From Atherix ibis (lineage: Eukaryota > Arthropoda > Insecta > Diptera > Athericidae), in NCBI GenBank assembly GCA_958298945.1, contig OY282609.1, positions 55,834,220-55,898,219 on the forward strand: DNA of 64,000 bases. The letters run 5' to 3'. Position 1 is the first letter of the stretch. Every line of letters begins with the position of its first letter. The notes under the pieces are model-generated. The model was not told the DNA's origin. It saw nothing but the letters and a program-made list of their open reading frames with translations, and did not search any database. Below are positions 53,450 to 64,000 of this stretch, piece by piece. A program made the position numbers and the translations under genes.

Positions 53450-53600
53450 GAGATAGCAGAAGCGGCAGTAATAGTCTCGACGACAGCAGCAGCAGCAGCA
53501 GCATCACCGGCAGCGACAGCGGCAGAGACAATTATTGTGCTGGCAGCGGCACAACGATGACTATAACAGTAATAGCAACAGCACGATGAGTAGTAGTTCT
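53450..53600. repeat. CAG/GCA-rich repeat tract
   Basis: Contains (CAG) repeated about six times near 53484-53502 with surrounding imperfect CAG, CGGCAG and CAACAG units, continuing more sparsely to about 53790 (AGCAGCACTAGCAATAGCAG). On the + strand most frames are interrupted by stops. It could be a 5' UTR or regulatory repeat; no coding role is shown. Confidence 0.65.
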
Positions 53601-56600
53601 ACTAGAAATATCTTCAAGAGGTGTTCACGCAGAATATACGCAGCATTAATTTATTTATATGGAAAGAAGCACCAGTGACGATATAACTATCGAAAAGTAG
53701 CAGCAATTTGACGTCGCCGGTTTGAGTAATAAGTGCGATACAAGCCAAAGCAGCACTAGCAATAGCAGCGACGCAACGGCAAGACAATAATCCCAACAGC
53801 AGGCTCAGTATATAGATATGTGTACCTGGGAAAGAGGTGGTTTTAAGATTACCATTTACGCATACTATTTTACTCCTAAGATCAGTCGCTTTGACATGTC
53901 CAACAACAGTAACGCTCATGAATAGGTAGAAGGTATGTAGAGAAGTGTATGAATGGATTTCAGTGTAGACTCAAACCAGTTCAAATACACTCACGATGGC
54001 TATCTCTATTGATCAGGGCTACCTTCGTTTCAATGCCATACTCTACGATTGCAGGGCAACATAATATTTGTGAATGATCTTGCCGGCTATCTGGAAGAAG
54101 ATAAGATGCATTGGGCCATTGTGTACACTTCAGACACTCAGTCGATGCGTCAGGTAAATGGTGCTGCGCTCTGTAGATCTGTTTCGGAAAAGTGGTTATC
54201 GTACATTATTTACTATGGGTTCACATTTCTTGGGAAAGGCTGCCTTTCAGAAGGTGTAAGTATATAGCAGCACCGTTTGGCGGACGACTGACCAGGTAAT
54301 GTTGGTTAGCTTCTCTTGAATAAGTGTGAGCAGTAAATGCTTAATCGATCGCTGATGACCACCGTTCGTAGTCTTCATTTATGAGTGTATGTGTATGTTG
54401 TACTCTGCGCGTTCGTGTTAGGTTAAGCGAACAGCGATTGCGCATTTAGTTTTGGAGGTGGAGTTTCGAATCTGTTGGGAAGGTGGGCAGAGAATCGCGG
54501 ATCATTTAGCCACAACCAGTCCCCGATCGAGCCGGAATCGATTTCTAATGTGCTCTGTGTATGCGCAAGCATAAAAACTATTCTACAAGATCACCATGAT
54601 CTATCAGCAGTTGGCTACTCCATACTGGTGGCATATTGGTAATAAGTTGTTACTTGGTTTAGTTTTTTTTTCTCGATTTTTTTTATATATATTTTCACTC
54701 TTGTCATTACCATTCGTTCTTGATTCTAAAGTGAGTCTGAGAGTTGAAAAACTAGAAAACTCACCACCAAGTAGGCGTTAATTTACTTCTTTGCAAACAC
54801 AATAATGCTGATGAGATTATATTTTCTTTTCTTGTCTGATTTACTGCGATACAATTTATGTTTTGTGCATAAAATAATTTCACAACCGATGGAATCTCAT
54901 ACGTTTAACTGAGAATACTTTCGGAATTAACTCTTATCTGGATTTGGCGTAGACGACTCTGTGAAATTGATGCGATATGGTGTAAAGGTGTTGGTTTTAT
55001 ATAATTCGATTTGAATTGTAGATGGTTACGCCCAATTGTGGATGTTGTATTACTATACCAACACATCCAGTTATAATAGGTGTTATTTTGTACATAATCA
55101 CAAATATTTATGGACGTGCATTCTATTCGTGTATATGATAATTTGGTTTTGTTGAGAACTTTTTTGTTGTTCAACGATTGGTTTGGTGCTGTACTTTTCA
55201 AATGTATACTCTGCAAATACCAAAGGTATAAAAAATAATATTACGGAATCTTGGAGATTCTTCTGCATTATCAAGAGTGTATATAATATTGATAGTTTTT
55301 ATTACCTTTATCTGATCATTAATTTGTTTGGTCATTCTTATATGCACAGTATGTCTACAATTATTATGTATGTAACTATATGCCGAGATTCGAATATAAG
55401 AAATATTTGTTCAAAACCGTGTGTACAGGAGTGGCATTGGAGGTATTTTCATCTGTTCTTTTGCTAAGGAATTACATTTTAAGTGAACATTATTGAATAA
55501 AATCAAACGAAGCTCGGTACAAAGAAAGGTATTCCGATGTCCAATTCCAGCATGCTTAGAATGTGAGCTATAATTTATATTTTTGTATTAAGCGTGAGAA
55601 CTTTTCTTTCTCAACATTGGATTTTGAGAAGAAATTGATTCTGACATTACAAGATCAAATCATAAGAACTGTTTCAGAATCTTTTGTAGTCGAAATGTTT
55701 TCCTTTTATTATTTTTAAAATACTCATATGGATTGGTGAGTAAAGGTTGATAATGAAATAAAGATTTTTACTGCAAATAATCGACGATGACGATGATGTT
55801 AAAAAATTCTTATGATTCTAATGATAGAATTTTTTTTTTTAGAAGATTGTCAGCGTATCATGCGTATTTTAGTATTTTGTCAGATTTCTTATCGCATTTA
55901 ACCATAAAGAGTAATGCCTAGATAATTATCCTCACCTTTATTTTTGCTATCTTAAATACAAGAATCTGAAATGAAAAATATTTCGTTTAATCTTAAGCTA
56001 ACATTAAGTAGAAAAAAATACGAAAATTTAATCTTAAAACCACAAATATTTCATTTTTTACAATTATTTGATATGCATTCTATTGTATTATGCACTCCTA
56101 GCCATTTTAAACAAACTAAGAATACTTTTTGTTTTATTATTGAATTTTATCGAAATTTTATTTTAAAAAAAAAATTAATTTTACTTTTATCAAAGACAAA
56201 GTAGGATATTTTTTTATCCATTTTAGTGAATCCCAATATAAGAAATAGAACTCATGGAAGATCAACAAAACAATAATATTTAAGGTGATTCTTTGCTATT
56301 GTCTGTAGTTCCATGGATTTGTTCAATTCTTATTTTTCCCATGAAGATCTTAACAGAAAAGAATAATTCCACTAGGAGAGTAAAAAGGGTAGGAATTCTT
56401 TAATAAAATAAATCAATTTAGTTGGCAAATCTTTTTATGTTGTCTTTAATTGACAACACATAATTGGACTATAATAACTGATGGCATTTTCTTAAATATT
56501 TTTATTATCAAACAACAAAATGGCCGTTTTACGTTACTTATCTTAAACTGGTTTTATATGAAATTAACTTTAAATTGGTTTCAAAATGAATTTATTTAAA

Positions 56601-58268
56601 CTTTTATGTGAAATTTTCTTAAAGGAAATTTTTTTTAGGCCGATTAAAAGGAGTCTAAAGAAATGTTAATTTTCAATTTTGGTAGTTTTTAAAAAAAAAA
56701 ACGATTTCTTGAAATCTTGTAAGGTTTATTGAGCACCTTAACTTATGTTATCATTCCCTTTTCGATATGAAATCATTGATGTACTATTCTGCATTAATAA
56801 ATCATGATTCATACAGATTTTCGGAAAAACTTTCGAAATGGAATTAGTAGAAATACTTATTTCACTATAAAGCATGGAAATGAGGCCATATATATACATA
56901 TGTATATAAAGTTTTTTTAATAATTTCAACAGATCTGAAAATTCATCTAATTTTTTTCTACCACAATAAGCCACAATTGCAATTTTTATTTATTAACAAA
57001 GCCAAGTTGAAGTTATTTTCGAATGGAGTCACTTATTCTGACTCAGTATTGAACAATTTTTTTAAAATCAATTTAAATTCGGAAGTTACAAAATCTGAAT
57101 CATTCACTTCCTCTAAGAAAATAATTTACTTATTTTCCAAGAATTTTTATGTTAAATTTTTCAGATAAGTTCTTATGCCCCCAAGATGTGCTTCCAAAAA
57201 TGATGAGCTCATCGGTTTTTAAAAAATGAGCAATTATTGGATTTTTTTTGGCAAACAAAATTATCAATATAACTATGTAAAATTCAAAAGGACTTTTATT
57301 TCTAAGACACTATGTGATGAAGGATTATTAGTCCTTTTTAAATTGATGTTTTTATAATTATTTTATTTTATATCAATACAAAATGAGAGCCCATTTTAAG
57401 AAGATAACATTTTTTAAATGGAATTTTTTATTGGATATTATTAACAAAGACCTTCATTTTGGGTATATAAGTCAAGTTCTTGGTAATTATTATAAAAGTT
57501 TCTAATAGTTATTAAACAAAATTTAGAATAAAATAATTCTGAATCGCAGGTTCATTATTTTCTATAATTATAAAAAAAAATTTCAGTTTTATATAATTTT
57601 TTTAATAATTTTTTAGTAATTTTAAGTTTTTCATTTTATCAGTAAACGTTACCAACTAGCGCTAAAAATAAATAAATATTGTTTTTAAAATTTCGATCCC
57701 TTAAGTTTTCTAAATAAAAACCGATAGTATAAAAAAGGATACCGAATTTTTGCCAAAAATAAAATCTAGAAAATAACGAAATAAAGAAATGCATGTCAAT
57801 AGAATCTTCGTTATTTAAAGTAATATTTTTCATTTGAATTTCAAATTAGAATCGATCCCTTTCGTTTAAGTTTAATTTTCTTTTTATTATATTTCTATCG
57901 TTTCTAGAAAAGACAAATATTTTATAGAACTTGAACCAGCGTTTTCTGTGCCATTTATTATTATTTTTTTTTTTATTGTGCCTATCATTTATCGTAAGAC
58001 TATTTTCTTATTCTATAATATATATTTAAAACAGGAAATATATTAGAAAATGTGAAAATAGAATCACTCGAACCACTTAAGATCAATTTTACTTTGAGGG
58101 AAAAATTTTCAGTTCTGCTCAATTAGCAGATGTTTGAATGAATTTTTAAACAGTTGCATGTGATTTTTCAATACTTAAAATCAATTTAGTTTTTGAACAT
58201 CAGGCAATATAATTTCTTCTGTCAATTTTCAATTTTGGACAAGTCTAAAACTCTCCATTTAGTTAATA

Positions 58269-59539
58269 CGAGGGTCGTTCAATAAGTCCTTAGAAAATCC
58301 GAGAAATTGCGCTCGTAGTGTCGGTAAAGATTTTTTTTTGTTACTGGCATTATCGACAGGAAGCATTTCAGCTCGATGCATAGCGTAGGTCAATTTCTAT
58401 CGTCGATTAAAGTTAACGACATTTATTTGTGCATAACAATGGAAAAAAGCGAGTTTAGGGCTGTCTCCATTTGAAAGGCTTAAGCCCGAAAGAAATCAAA
58501 GCCGAGTTGGATGCAGTTCATGGCACATCTGCACCTGTGTTTGCGACGGTTAACAATTGGGTGAATGAATTTAAACGTGGCCGTTCATCAACAAAAGATG
58601 AACATCGTTCAGGACGCCCAGTTATGGTGTCTGCTCCTGAAATCATCGACAAAATCCACGATCTGATTTTGAACGATCGGCGAATTAAAGTGCGCGATTT
58701 AGTTGAGGACACGGGCATATCACAAGGTACAGTCGCTTCAATTTTGCATGAAAAATTGTCTGTGAAAAAAATTTCGGCAAGATGGGTGCCGCGTTTGCTC
58801 TCAGAGGAGAATAAGCGCAATCGTGTAGTAGACTCTGAGGCTATGTTGGCACTCTTTCATCGCAATCCTGCCGAATTCCTTCGTCGATATGTCACTGTGG
58901 ACGAAAGCTGGATACATTTCTACACTCCAGAAACGAAGAGACAGTCATCACAATGGATTTTCAAGGGTGAACGGGCTCCGAAGAAGGCAAAAACTGTGCC
59001 ATCGGCCGGCAAGGTGATGGCCACGGTCTTTTAGGATTCGCAGGGCATCATTTTTATCGACTGCTTGGAAAAAGGAAAAACAATAACAGGAGCGTATTAC
59101 GCGTCGTTATTACAACGGTTGCGCGAGGAAATCAAAGAGAAACGCCCCCATCTGAAGAAGAAAAAAATCCTCTTGCATCAGGACAATGCGCGTGTGCACA
59201 CCTGCGCTGTTTCCATGGCCAAAATTGTGGAATTGGGAATGGAATTGTTGCAGCATCCCGCTTATTCACCAGATTTGGCCCCGAGTGACTATTTTCTTTT
59301 CCCCAATCTGAAGAAATGGCTTGGCGGACGACGGTTCATTTCCAACGAGGACTCATGCTCAAACGGATGAGTATTTTGCTGAACTTCCGAAATCCTATTT
59401 TTTGGACGGGATAAAAATTTTGGAAAAACGGTTGGAAAAGTGTATAGAGCTAAAAGGAGAATATATTGAAAAATAAAATTTTTTTTTTAAAAAACAGTTT
59501 TTTTCCATCTTTTTCTAAGGACTTATTGAACGACCCTCG
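58269..59539 (+). mobile_element. mariner family A (irritans-like) copy 3, longest copy
   Basis: TA at 58267-58268 and 59540-59541 flank a 1271-bp element with identical 29-bp TIRs beginning CGAGGGTCGTTCAATAAGTC. The leader is full length (about 170 bp before the ATG), and the ordinary stop codon is kept. This is close to the normal mariner length of about 1.3 kb. Confidence 0.95.
58439..59476 (+). pseudogene. family A mariner transposase, copy 3 (three lesions)
   Basis: It starts MEKSEFRAV at 58439. A short deletion causes a frameshift and the frame resumes at GLSPKEIKAELDAVHGTSAP through the HTH part and VTVDESW. TGG to TAG at about 59032-59034 replaces the Trp of the VFWD motif. HQDNARVHT and [13 protein letters not shown] follow, with 34 residues between Asp 2 and 3. 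A two-base loss after SNED shifts the last 40 codons; the native stop is at 59474-59476. The whole catalytic triad is present. It is the least damaged transposase in the window but cannot make full-length protein. Confidence 0.9.
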
Positions 59540-59541
59540 TA

Positions 59542-60095
59542 ATATCACGAGTAATACAGAAGAGAAAGGCTAGTCATTTTAAAAGATGATAAGTTCCAGT
59601 GGTAAGTAAATCGCCATATTGTCTCGAAAGCAAACTGAAAGTGCGCAATGTCGATAGCTATTAACTGATACACATACGCTGAACAAAAAATGAAGTCATT
59701 TACTTTAAAAAAAAAAATTATAACTAAAGTGACTCGATTTTTCTTATCACTATTTACAATCATTTTCGAACAGCCAATAAAATATATTTAGTGGTAGTAA
59801 ATGCTTTTGTAAGCCGTGATTTCTTATTTGTTAACGGAAAAGGTGTGCCTATCAGTTATTACTCACTGACTAACTACATAAAGTGTTGCAATTTTATCAG
59901 TTAAATGCTTTTCGATAAATTTACAAAAGCAAATGATGATATCTACATATGTTACTGTATTTAAAAACTTAGAAGTTCTTGGAGGGTTGTAAATATTTTG
60001 CTAATACCTATAATATACCTCTTCTAATAGGATAAATTCACTTTAGAGAAAGTTAAATATTTCTGATAGTTTGGTGCGGGCATTTATTTACTATA
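59542..60095. other. AT-rich spacer between two mariners
   Basis: No gene, RNA or repeat recognised. Confidence 0.55.
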
Positions 60096-60151
60096 TACGA
60101 GGTCTGTTCAAAAAGTATCGCGAATTTTGTGTTTTTTCAAAAATTATTTAT

Positions 60152-60667
60152 TTATTCATGAATATCTATTATGTCCCCTTCAAAGTAATCACCACCAGAT
60201 ATTATACACTTGTGCCAGCATTTTTTCCTATCCTTGAAGCACTTAAAAAAATCATTTTTATGATCTTGTCCTCCTTCGATGCCGTCTTTATCTCGTCAAT
60301 AAAATCTTTATGTCCTCCTTCGATGCCGTCTTTATCTCCGGGCGTTTCTGATGGATTGCTTCCGTGCATAACTTGCAGGTAATATTCCTTATTGACCGTT
60401 CTACCCTGCGGCAATAACTCATGGTGCACCACGCCCCTGCAATCGAAGAAAACTGTAAGCAAAACCTTCACATTCGACCGAACTAGGCGCTTTTTTCGGT
60501 CTTGCCTCGTGCGGCAGCCTTGATTGGAATGATTGAGCTTTGGTTTCCACGTCATAACCATAAACCCATGATTCGTCACCAGTTATGACCCTCTAGAGCA
60601 AATTTGGGCCGTCACGACAGAGTCCACCAGCTCCTTAGCAATGTTAATGCGATGCTGTTTTTGGTTG
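60152..60667 (-). pseudogene. family B mariner transposase remnant, copy 3
   Basis: Minus-strand order: [13 protein letters not shown], a damaged stretch, [17 protein letters not shown] (first Asp), RSNVKVLLTVFFDCRGVVHH, NKEYYLQVMHGSN, then a deletion that removes the second and third Asp regions, then IEGGHKDFIDEIKTASKED with a 44-bp direct duplication (60267-60338), and the C-terminus KCWHKCIISGGDYFEGD ending at the stop 60154-60152. The HTH N-terminus is missing, as in copies 1 and 2. Confidence 0.82.
60267..60338. repeat. 44-bp-spaced direct duplication inside family B copy 3
   Basis: TGTCCTCCTTCGATGCCGTC plus TTTATCTC occurs at 60267-60294 and again at 60311-60338. It is absent as a duplication from the other copies and disrupts the transposase C-terminal frame. 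Confidence 0.85.
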
Positions 60668-61032
60668 AAATTGAGCAAAAATCGAAGACGTGCCAAATCA
60701 CGTGCAAGCAAAGCAGCTGTCAAAAATTAACTGAACACTCAAAATGGCCGAACTTGTTGGCATAAGTGAGAGATCTTAGTACCAACAAAACGCCACAAAA
60801 AATCGAAAATCGAATATACGTAACCCGCGGAAATTCAAAATTCGCGATACTTTTTGAACAGACCTCGTTGGTGATTATTATTACCAACTCAGAGTATTTT
60901 ATTAATAGAAATTTTTGTCACGTCTGAAAGATTTATGGATTTATGGTAGAACTTTTTTTCTAATACATATTTTTGTATAAAGGCCTTTCCAATTTTTTGT
61001 TAGGCATAAAATAACATATATTTTGTATAATA

Positions 61033-62297
61033 TAAGTTGTAGTAAAAAGGCGTCCATTATTTTTGCATTAAATTAAAGGTTTTATTTAGCACAGATAGAA
61101 TGATACGATTTAGGTCAAATATGCACCGTTTTGTTCGATAACTTGTTGCCATTTTGGAGGTAATTTCAAAATGCCTCGTCCCTATTGGCAAAAAACTGGG
61201 ACAGTCGATTTTCACAATCTTCTCTTGAGGCGAATTTTTCACCTGCAAAATCATTCGTCATAGACAGGAAGAGGTGGTAATCACTTGGTGCCAGGTCCGG
61301 ACTATAAGGTGGATACATAAGAAAAGGTCCCGGAGCTTCTGGCGAGTCACTATCGATGTATTCGGCTTGGCGTTGTCCTGATGGAACACAATTCTTCTCC
61401 TATTGGCCAAAGCTGGCCGCTTCTAGGCGATTGCTTCTTTCAGACGGTCCAATTGTTGACAGTATAGGTCCAAATTAAGAGTTCGGCCGTAGGGGAGCAG
61501 CTCATAGTAGATGATTCCCTGCCAGTCCTACCAAACACACAGCAAAACCTTCCTGGCTGTCAATCTTGGCTTGACCACCGTTTGCGCCGGGTGACCGCGA
61601 TTTGACCACGACCGTTGTCGCTTGACGTTGTCGTAAGTGACCCACTTTTCATCACCAGTAACCATCCGCTTCAGAAATGGATCGATATTGTTGCGATTCA
61701 GCAGCGATTCGCGGATGGAAATTCGGTCCATGAGGTTTTTTTGCGATAACTCGTGGGGCACCCATACATCGAGTTTCTTTTTGTATCCAGCCTTATCAAG
61801 TGGTTCCAAACGGTTTTTTGTGCAATGTTTAGCTCCTGGGCAATCGAAACAGTGCTTACGTGACGGTCGGACTCGACGATTTCCATTATTTTATTGACAT
61901 TTTCGACAATTGGCCTTCCAGAGCGTGGTGCATCTTTGACATCAAAATTACCGGAACGGAATCGACAAAACCAAAATTGTACATGATTGGCTGTTACAGT
62001 ATCAGGACCATAAACACTGTTCACATTTTCAGCTGCCGCCTGGCTTGCGTTTTCGCCTTTATCGAAGAAAAACTGTAAAATATGGCGTATTTCCTCTTTG
62101 TTGGTGTACATCTTTGACGCGTGCTAAAAAAATACTGAGTCAAGTAATCACAAAACTGTATGAAAAGCTTTTTTAGTACGAAATAACGTACTTTCTAACG
62201 CCATCTAGTGCAACTCGATCGCACTTTTAAAACGGGAGATACAGACTCCTAAAGCCATCTATTGGCAAAATAATGGATTACTTTTTACTACACCTTA
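61033..62297 (-). mobile_element. mariner family C (cecropia-like), near full length
   Basis: TA at 61031-61032 and 62298-62299 flank a 1265-bp element. The inverted ends begin TAAGKTGTAGTAAAAAG and stay similar for about 35 bp (CGTCCATTATT on one side, TAATCCATTATT on the other). Length and layout are those of a full-length mariner. The TIR differs clearly from families A and B. Confidence 0.92.
61110..62111 (-). pseudogene. cecropia-like mariner transposase (broken)
   Basis: It starts at the ATG 62111: MYTNKEEIRHILQFFFDKGE, then RSGRPIVENVNKIMEIVESD (HTH region) and IAQKTVWNHLIRL. A frameshift near 61800 leads to KAGYKKKLDVWVPHELSQKN, MVTGDEKWVTYDNVKRQRSW (first Asp) and ARKVLLCVW, then TAG for the next Trp at about 61528, YYELLPYGRTLNLDLYCQQL, another TAG, FHQDNAKPNT (second Asp), a small deletion with frameshift, [14 protein letters not shown] (third Asp) and the C-terminus SREDCENRLSQFFANRDEAF. 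The stop is at 61112-61110. The WVPHEL, YDN and LLPYGRTLN patterns resemble the cecropia subfamily (Hsmar1 type). Confidence 0.88.
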
Positions 62298-62299
62298 TA

Positions 62300-63780
62300 T
62301 ATAATATTTTTGACAAATAATAGAATAAATTTTTTATAATGTATATTTTTTGCAATCTAATAATTTATATAAATGACTGCAGCAAAAGTGGTTAAATCTA
62401 GGTTTTGGGAAAATATATACGAAAAAAATATTAGAAAAACTTTTATGATAATATTTTGGTGAAAAACTTTTATGATAACCAAGAATATTTCCATTTCTTT
62501 GGGGATTTGTTTTTGTTTAAAACTTCTGTATTTGTTTGATACGAATTACGAATAATTACTAATATTATTTGAAATTTTCATATTATGAGCTATAAATAAT
62601 CAGTAAATAAAAATTGCAAAATAAACTTTTGACTCCGTTTCTGATGATTTTTCCTCCCAAACCCCTGTATTATCTTAAAATTATAAAATACACCATTAAT
62701 AGTACTCTCCGAATAGTATGTTATCCTTACTTTTCTCGATAAAAATGATTGTGTAGTGTAATAAGTCGATGCATGTAACTTCCTTTTCTAGAATCATTAG
62801 TCTCATTAACAAGTGAAGTTTTTGAAAAACTGCCGCTAAAATATCTTTATTAATATTATTCCTTAACATCAGTTTAGCTTCCGAACTTAATAATCTATCA
62901 TACAACAAACTCATCTCATCTACTCTTGAGCAAAAGAAGTATTGTGCTAGTGTTTTCCTAGCTGTATATCAAGTTTTTGATTTAATATGCTATCCTGTCA
63001 AGAACTCAAGAGAGGATGCATGCCTTTGTTGTATTGTACTTCCTTATAAGTAAATTCAATCTATTAAAATGCTACTTTCAGATCAATAGATACTACGAAT
63101 ATTCCAAAATTTCTCCCATTAAAATTGATGTTTCTTAATATAGTATGTTTATTCTCATCGCATATAGTATTTAAACTGCTACTAATCCTAGTAAAAATAT
63201 TATCTTGATGGCCACAAATGGTAAAAATCTATTTACCCTAAAACTTTAGAATTGGATTAGGAGATGCACCATTAAGGTAAATTAATTAAAAAGTACACAC
63301 GTTACTTTTACTCTCTGTTGTAAGCCATATATTCTACTATTTTTTAAAGGCAGTATTATACCTAAAAAAACTATAGTGTGTTTCTTAGAACTATTCATTA
63401 ATAAACAAATAGTGTGACGAATCTAATCTATCAATAAATAGTAAGCTGCTTAGTTAGTGCTTCTTTCTATGTCTGTATTAAGGTGATCAAGCACGCCTGA
63501 ATTGTTCTTTTTGCCTGTGATTTCATCGTGTATTGCTACAAAAAAAAATCAGGCCTGTTTGTCCGAATATGACAATTCTTTGTACAACAATTATTCTTAA
63601 TAGACCTTTCCAGAATCATCCATCGTCGACTTAAATGAAATTATTCGTGGGATAATCAAAATAACCAAATATTGCTGAACTTTCTATGTAGAGAATGTTG
63701 GTGGATGTTTATTCTTGTGGCACCATTCCTGCATAAGTGTTATTTACTAAAATTGTATTCATCTACCATGTGTAGAAGCT
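62300..63780. other. noncoding spacer between mariner elements
   Basis: Apart from the 18-bp direct repeat, nothing recognisable is present; the ORFs are short and lack family resemblance. The left end of the next element may lie near 63780. Confidence 0.5.
62434..62478. repeat. 18-bp direct repeat
   Basis: GAAAAACTTTTATGATAA occurs at 62434-62451 and again at 62461-62478, a 27-bp period. It lies in noncoding spacer. Confidence 0.85.
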
Positions 63781-63841
63781 TAAATCCGCTTTTTTTAGTC
63801 AAAAAAACACATGTTTTTTTTTCATAGAAAGCAAAACAAAT

Positions 63842-64000
63842 TTATTGAAAGTACTTACCCTCGCTAGCTACACGTTTTTCCCATCTCTCGCGCAATTTGT
63901 GGATACCATACCAAAAAAATTGCTTCTCTTTCGAGGCAAACCACCCATCAAGCCATTTTCGGACGTCTTCGTAAGAATCGAAGTTCTGCTCAGCAAGCGC
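63842..64000 (-). CDS. Tc1/mariner-superfamily transposase C-terminus (mori-like), cut by window edge
   Basis: The last 52 codons are open to the window edge: LAEQNFDSYEDVRKWLDGWF, then ASKEKQFFWYGIHKLRERWE and KRVASEGKYFQ, stop at 63844-63842. The pattern SYEDxxxWLDxWxASKxxxFFxxGIxxLxERWxKxVASxGxYF is typical of mori-type (DD37D-like) transposases. The catalytic part lies outside the window, so integrity cannot be judged. It differs from families A, B and C. The 3' UTR and TIR lie toward 63780 but I could not fix the end. Confidence 0.7.
   Translation of the reverse strand, partial: ALAEQNFDSYEDVRKWLDGWFASKEKQFFWYGIHKLRERWEKRVASEGKYFQ

Larger units (their letters stand above)
51835..58266. 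other. wg 5' flank, no coding gene recognised
   Basis: About 6.4 kb of mostly AT-rich sequence between the wg start region and family A copy 3. The exceptions are the 14-bp hairpin at 52455-52486 and a GC-richer stretch at about 53280-54560. The ORF at 54049-54267 has no ATG near its start and no recognised family. The position makes this a likely home for wg regulatory DNA, which is inference only. Confidence 0.5.
60098..60867 (-). mobile_element. mariner family B copy 3, conventional 3' end, internally deleted
   Basis: Both ends carry the 31-bp TIR (CGAGGTCTGTTCAAAAAGTA, then TCGCGAATTTT). TA flanks the low-coordinate end (60096-60097); the other side reads TT, one change from TA. The 5' part (60867 down to about 60670) is the same sequence that forms both arms of copies 1 and 2. 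The 3' part (60098 to about 60250) is unique and encodes the normal C-terminus, so this copy shows the ancestral end. Length 770 bp. Confidence 0.9.

Noticed and set aside
54049..54267. + strand ORF of 72 codons in the GC-richer wg upstream stretch
   Set aside because: The composition looks protein-like, but it has no ATG near its start (TTG), no splice evidence and no family match.
1..64000. CRISPR arrays, bacterial operons, rRNA or tRNA genes
   Set aside because: No regularly spaced repeats, no ribosome binding sites and no cloverleaf-like sequence were found by eye; splice sites and wg show eukaryotic nuclear DNA.

Overview
This window is AT-rich eukaryotic DNA from a fly. The only host gene I can support is wingless (wg, Wnt1), on the minus strand. 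All five coding exons can be read with consensus splice sites, and they join in phase to a 460-residue protein very close to Drosophila Wg. The large introns, the abundant mariner-type transposons and a Gly/Asn/His-rich linker unlike that of D. melanogaster suggest a dipteran with a larger genome, probably a brachyceran or cyclorrhaphan. The species cannot be named from the sequence.

Layout: 1-4619 has no recognisable gene. 4620-5848 holds a decayed mariner relic abutting a rearranged mariner (family B, copy 1). 7857-9006 is an irritans-like mariner (family A, copy 1). 9009-12301 is the 3' flank or 3' UTR of wg and contains an 18-bp perfect inverted repeat. The wg coding exons lie at 12302-12608, 12825-13234, 19141-19439, 35097-35359 and 51649-51752 (last to first). 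Intron 4 is short. Introns 3, 2 and 1 are about 5.9, 15.7 and 16.3 kb and hold a DUF4817-type transposase relic, LINE (RNase H) relics, family A copy 2 and family B copy 2. 51753-58266 is upstream flank with a candidate TATA/Inr, a perfect 14-bp hairpin and a GC-richer CAG-repeat stretch. 58269-64000 is a mariner cluster: family A copy 3, family B copy 3, a cecropia-like element (family C) and the C-terminal end of a fourth element running off the window.

The only biochemical system here is wg itself, which encodes a secreted, lipid-modified morphogen. Every transposase copy whose full extent can be read is broken by stops, frameshifts or deletions. The most unusual structure is family B: copies 1 and 2 have had their 3' end replaced by an inverted copy of about 200 bp of the 5' end, so they are foldback mariners with very long inverted termini. 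They share the same internal junction, which implies that the rearranged form itself multiplied. Copy 2 lies in wg intron 1 and would be transcribed as a long hairpin.
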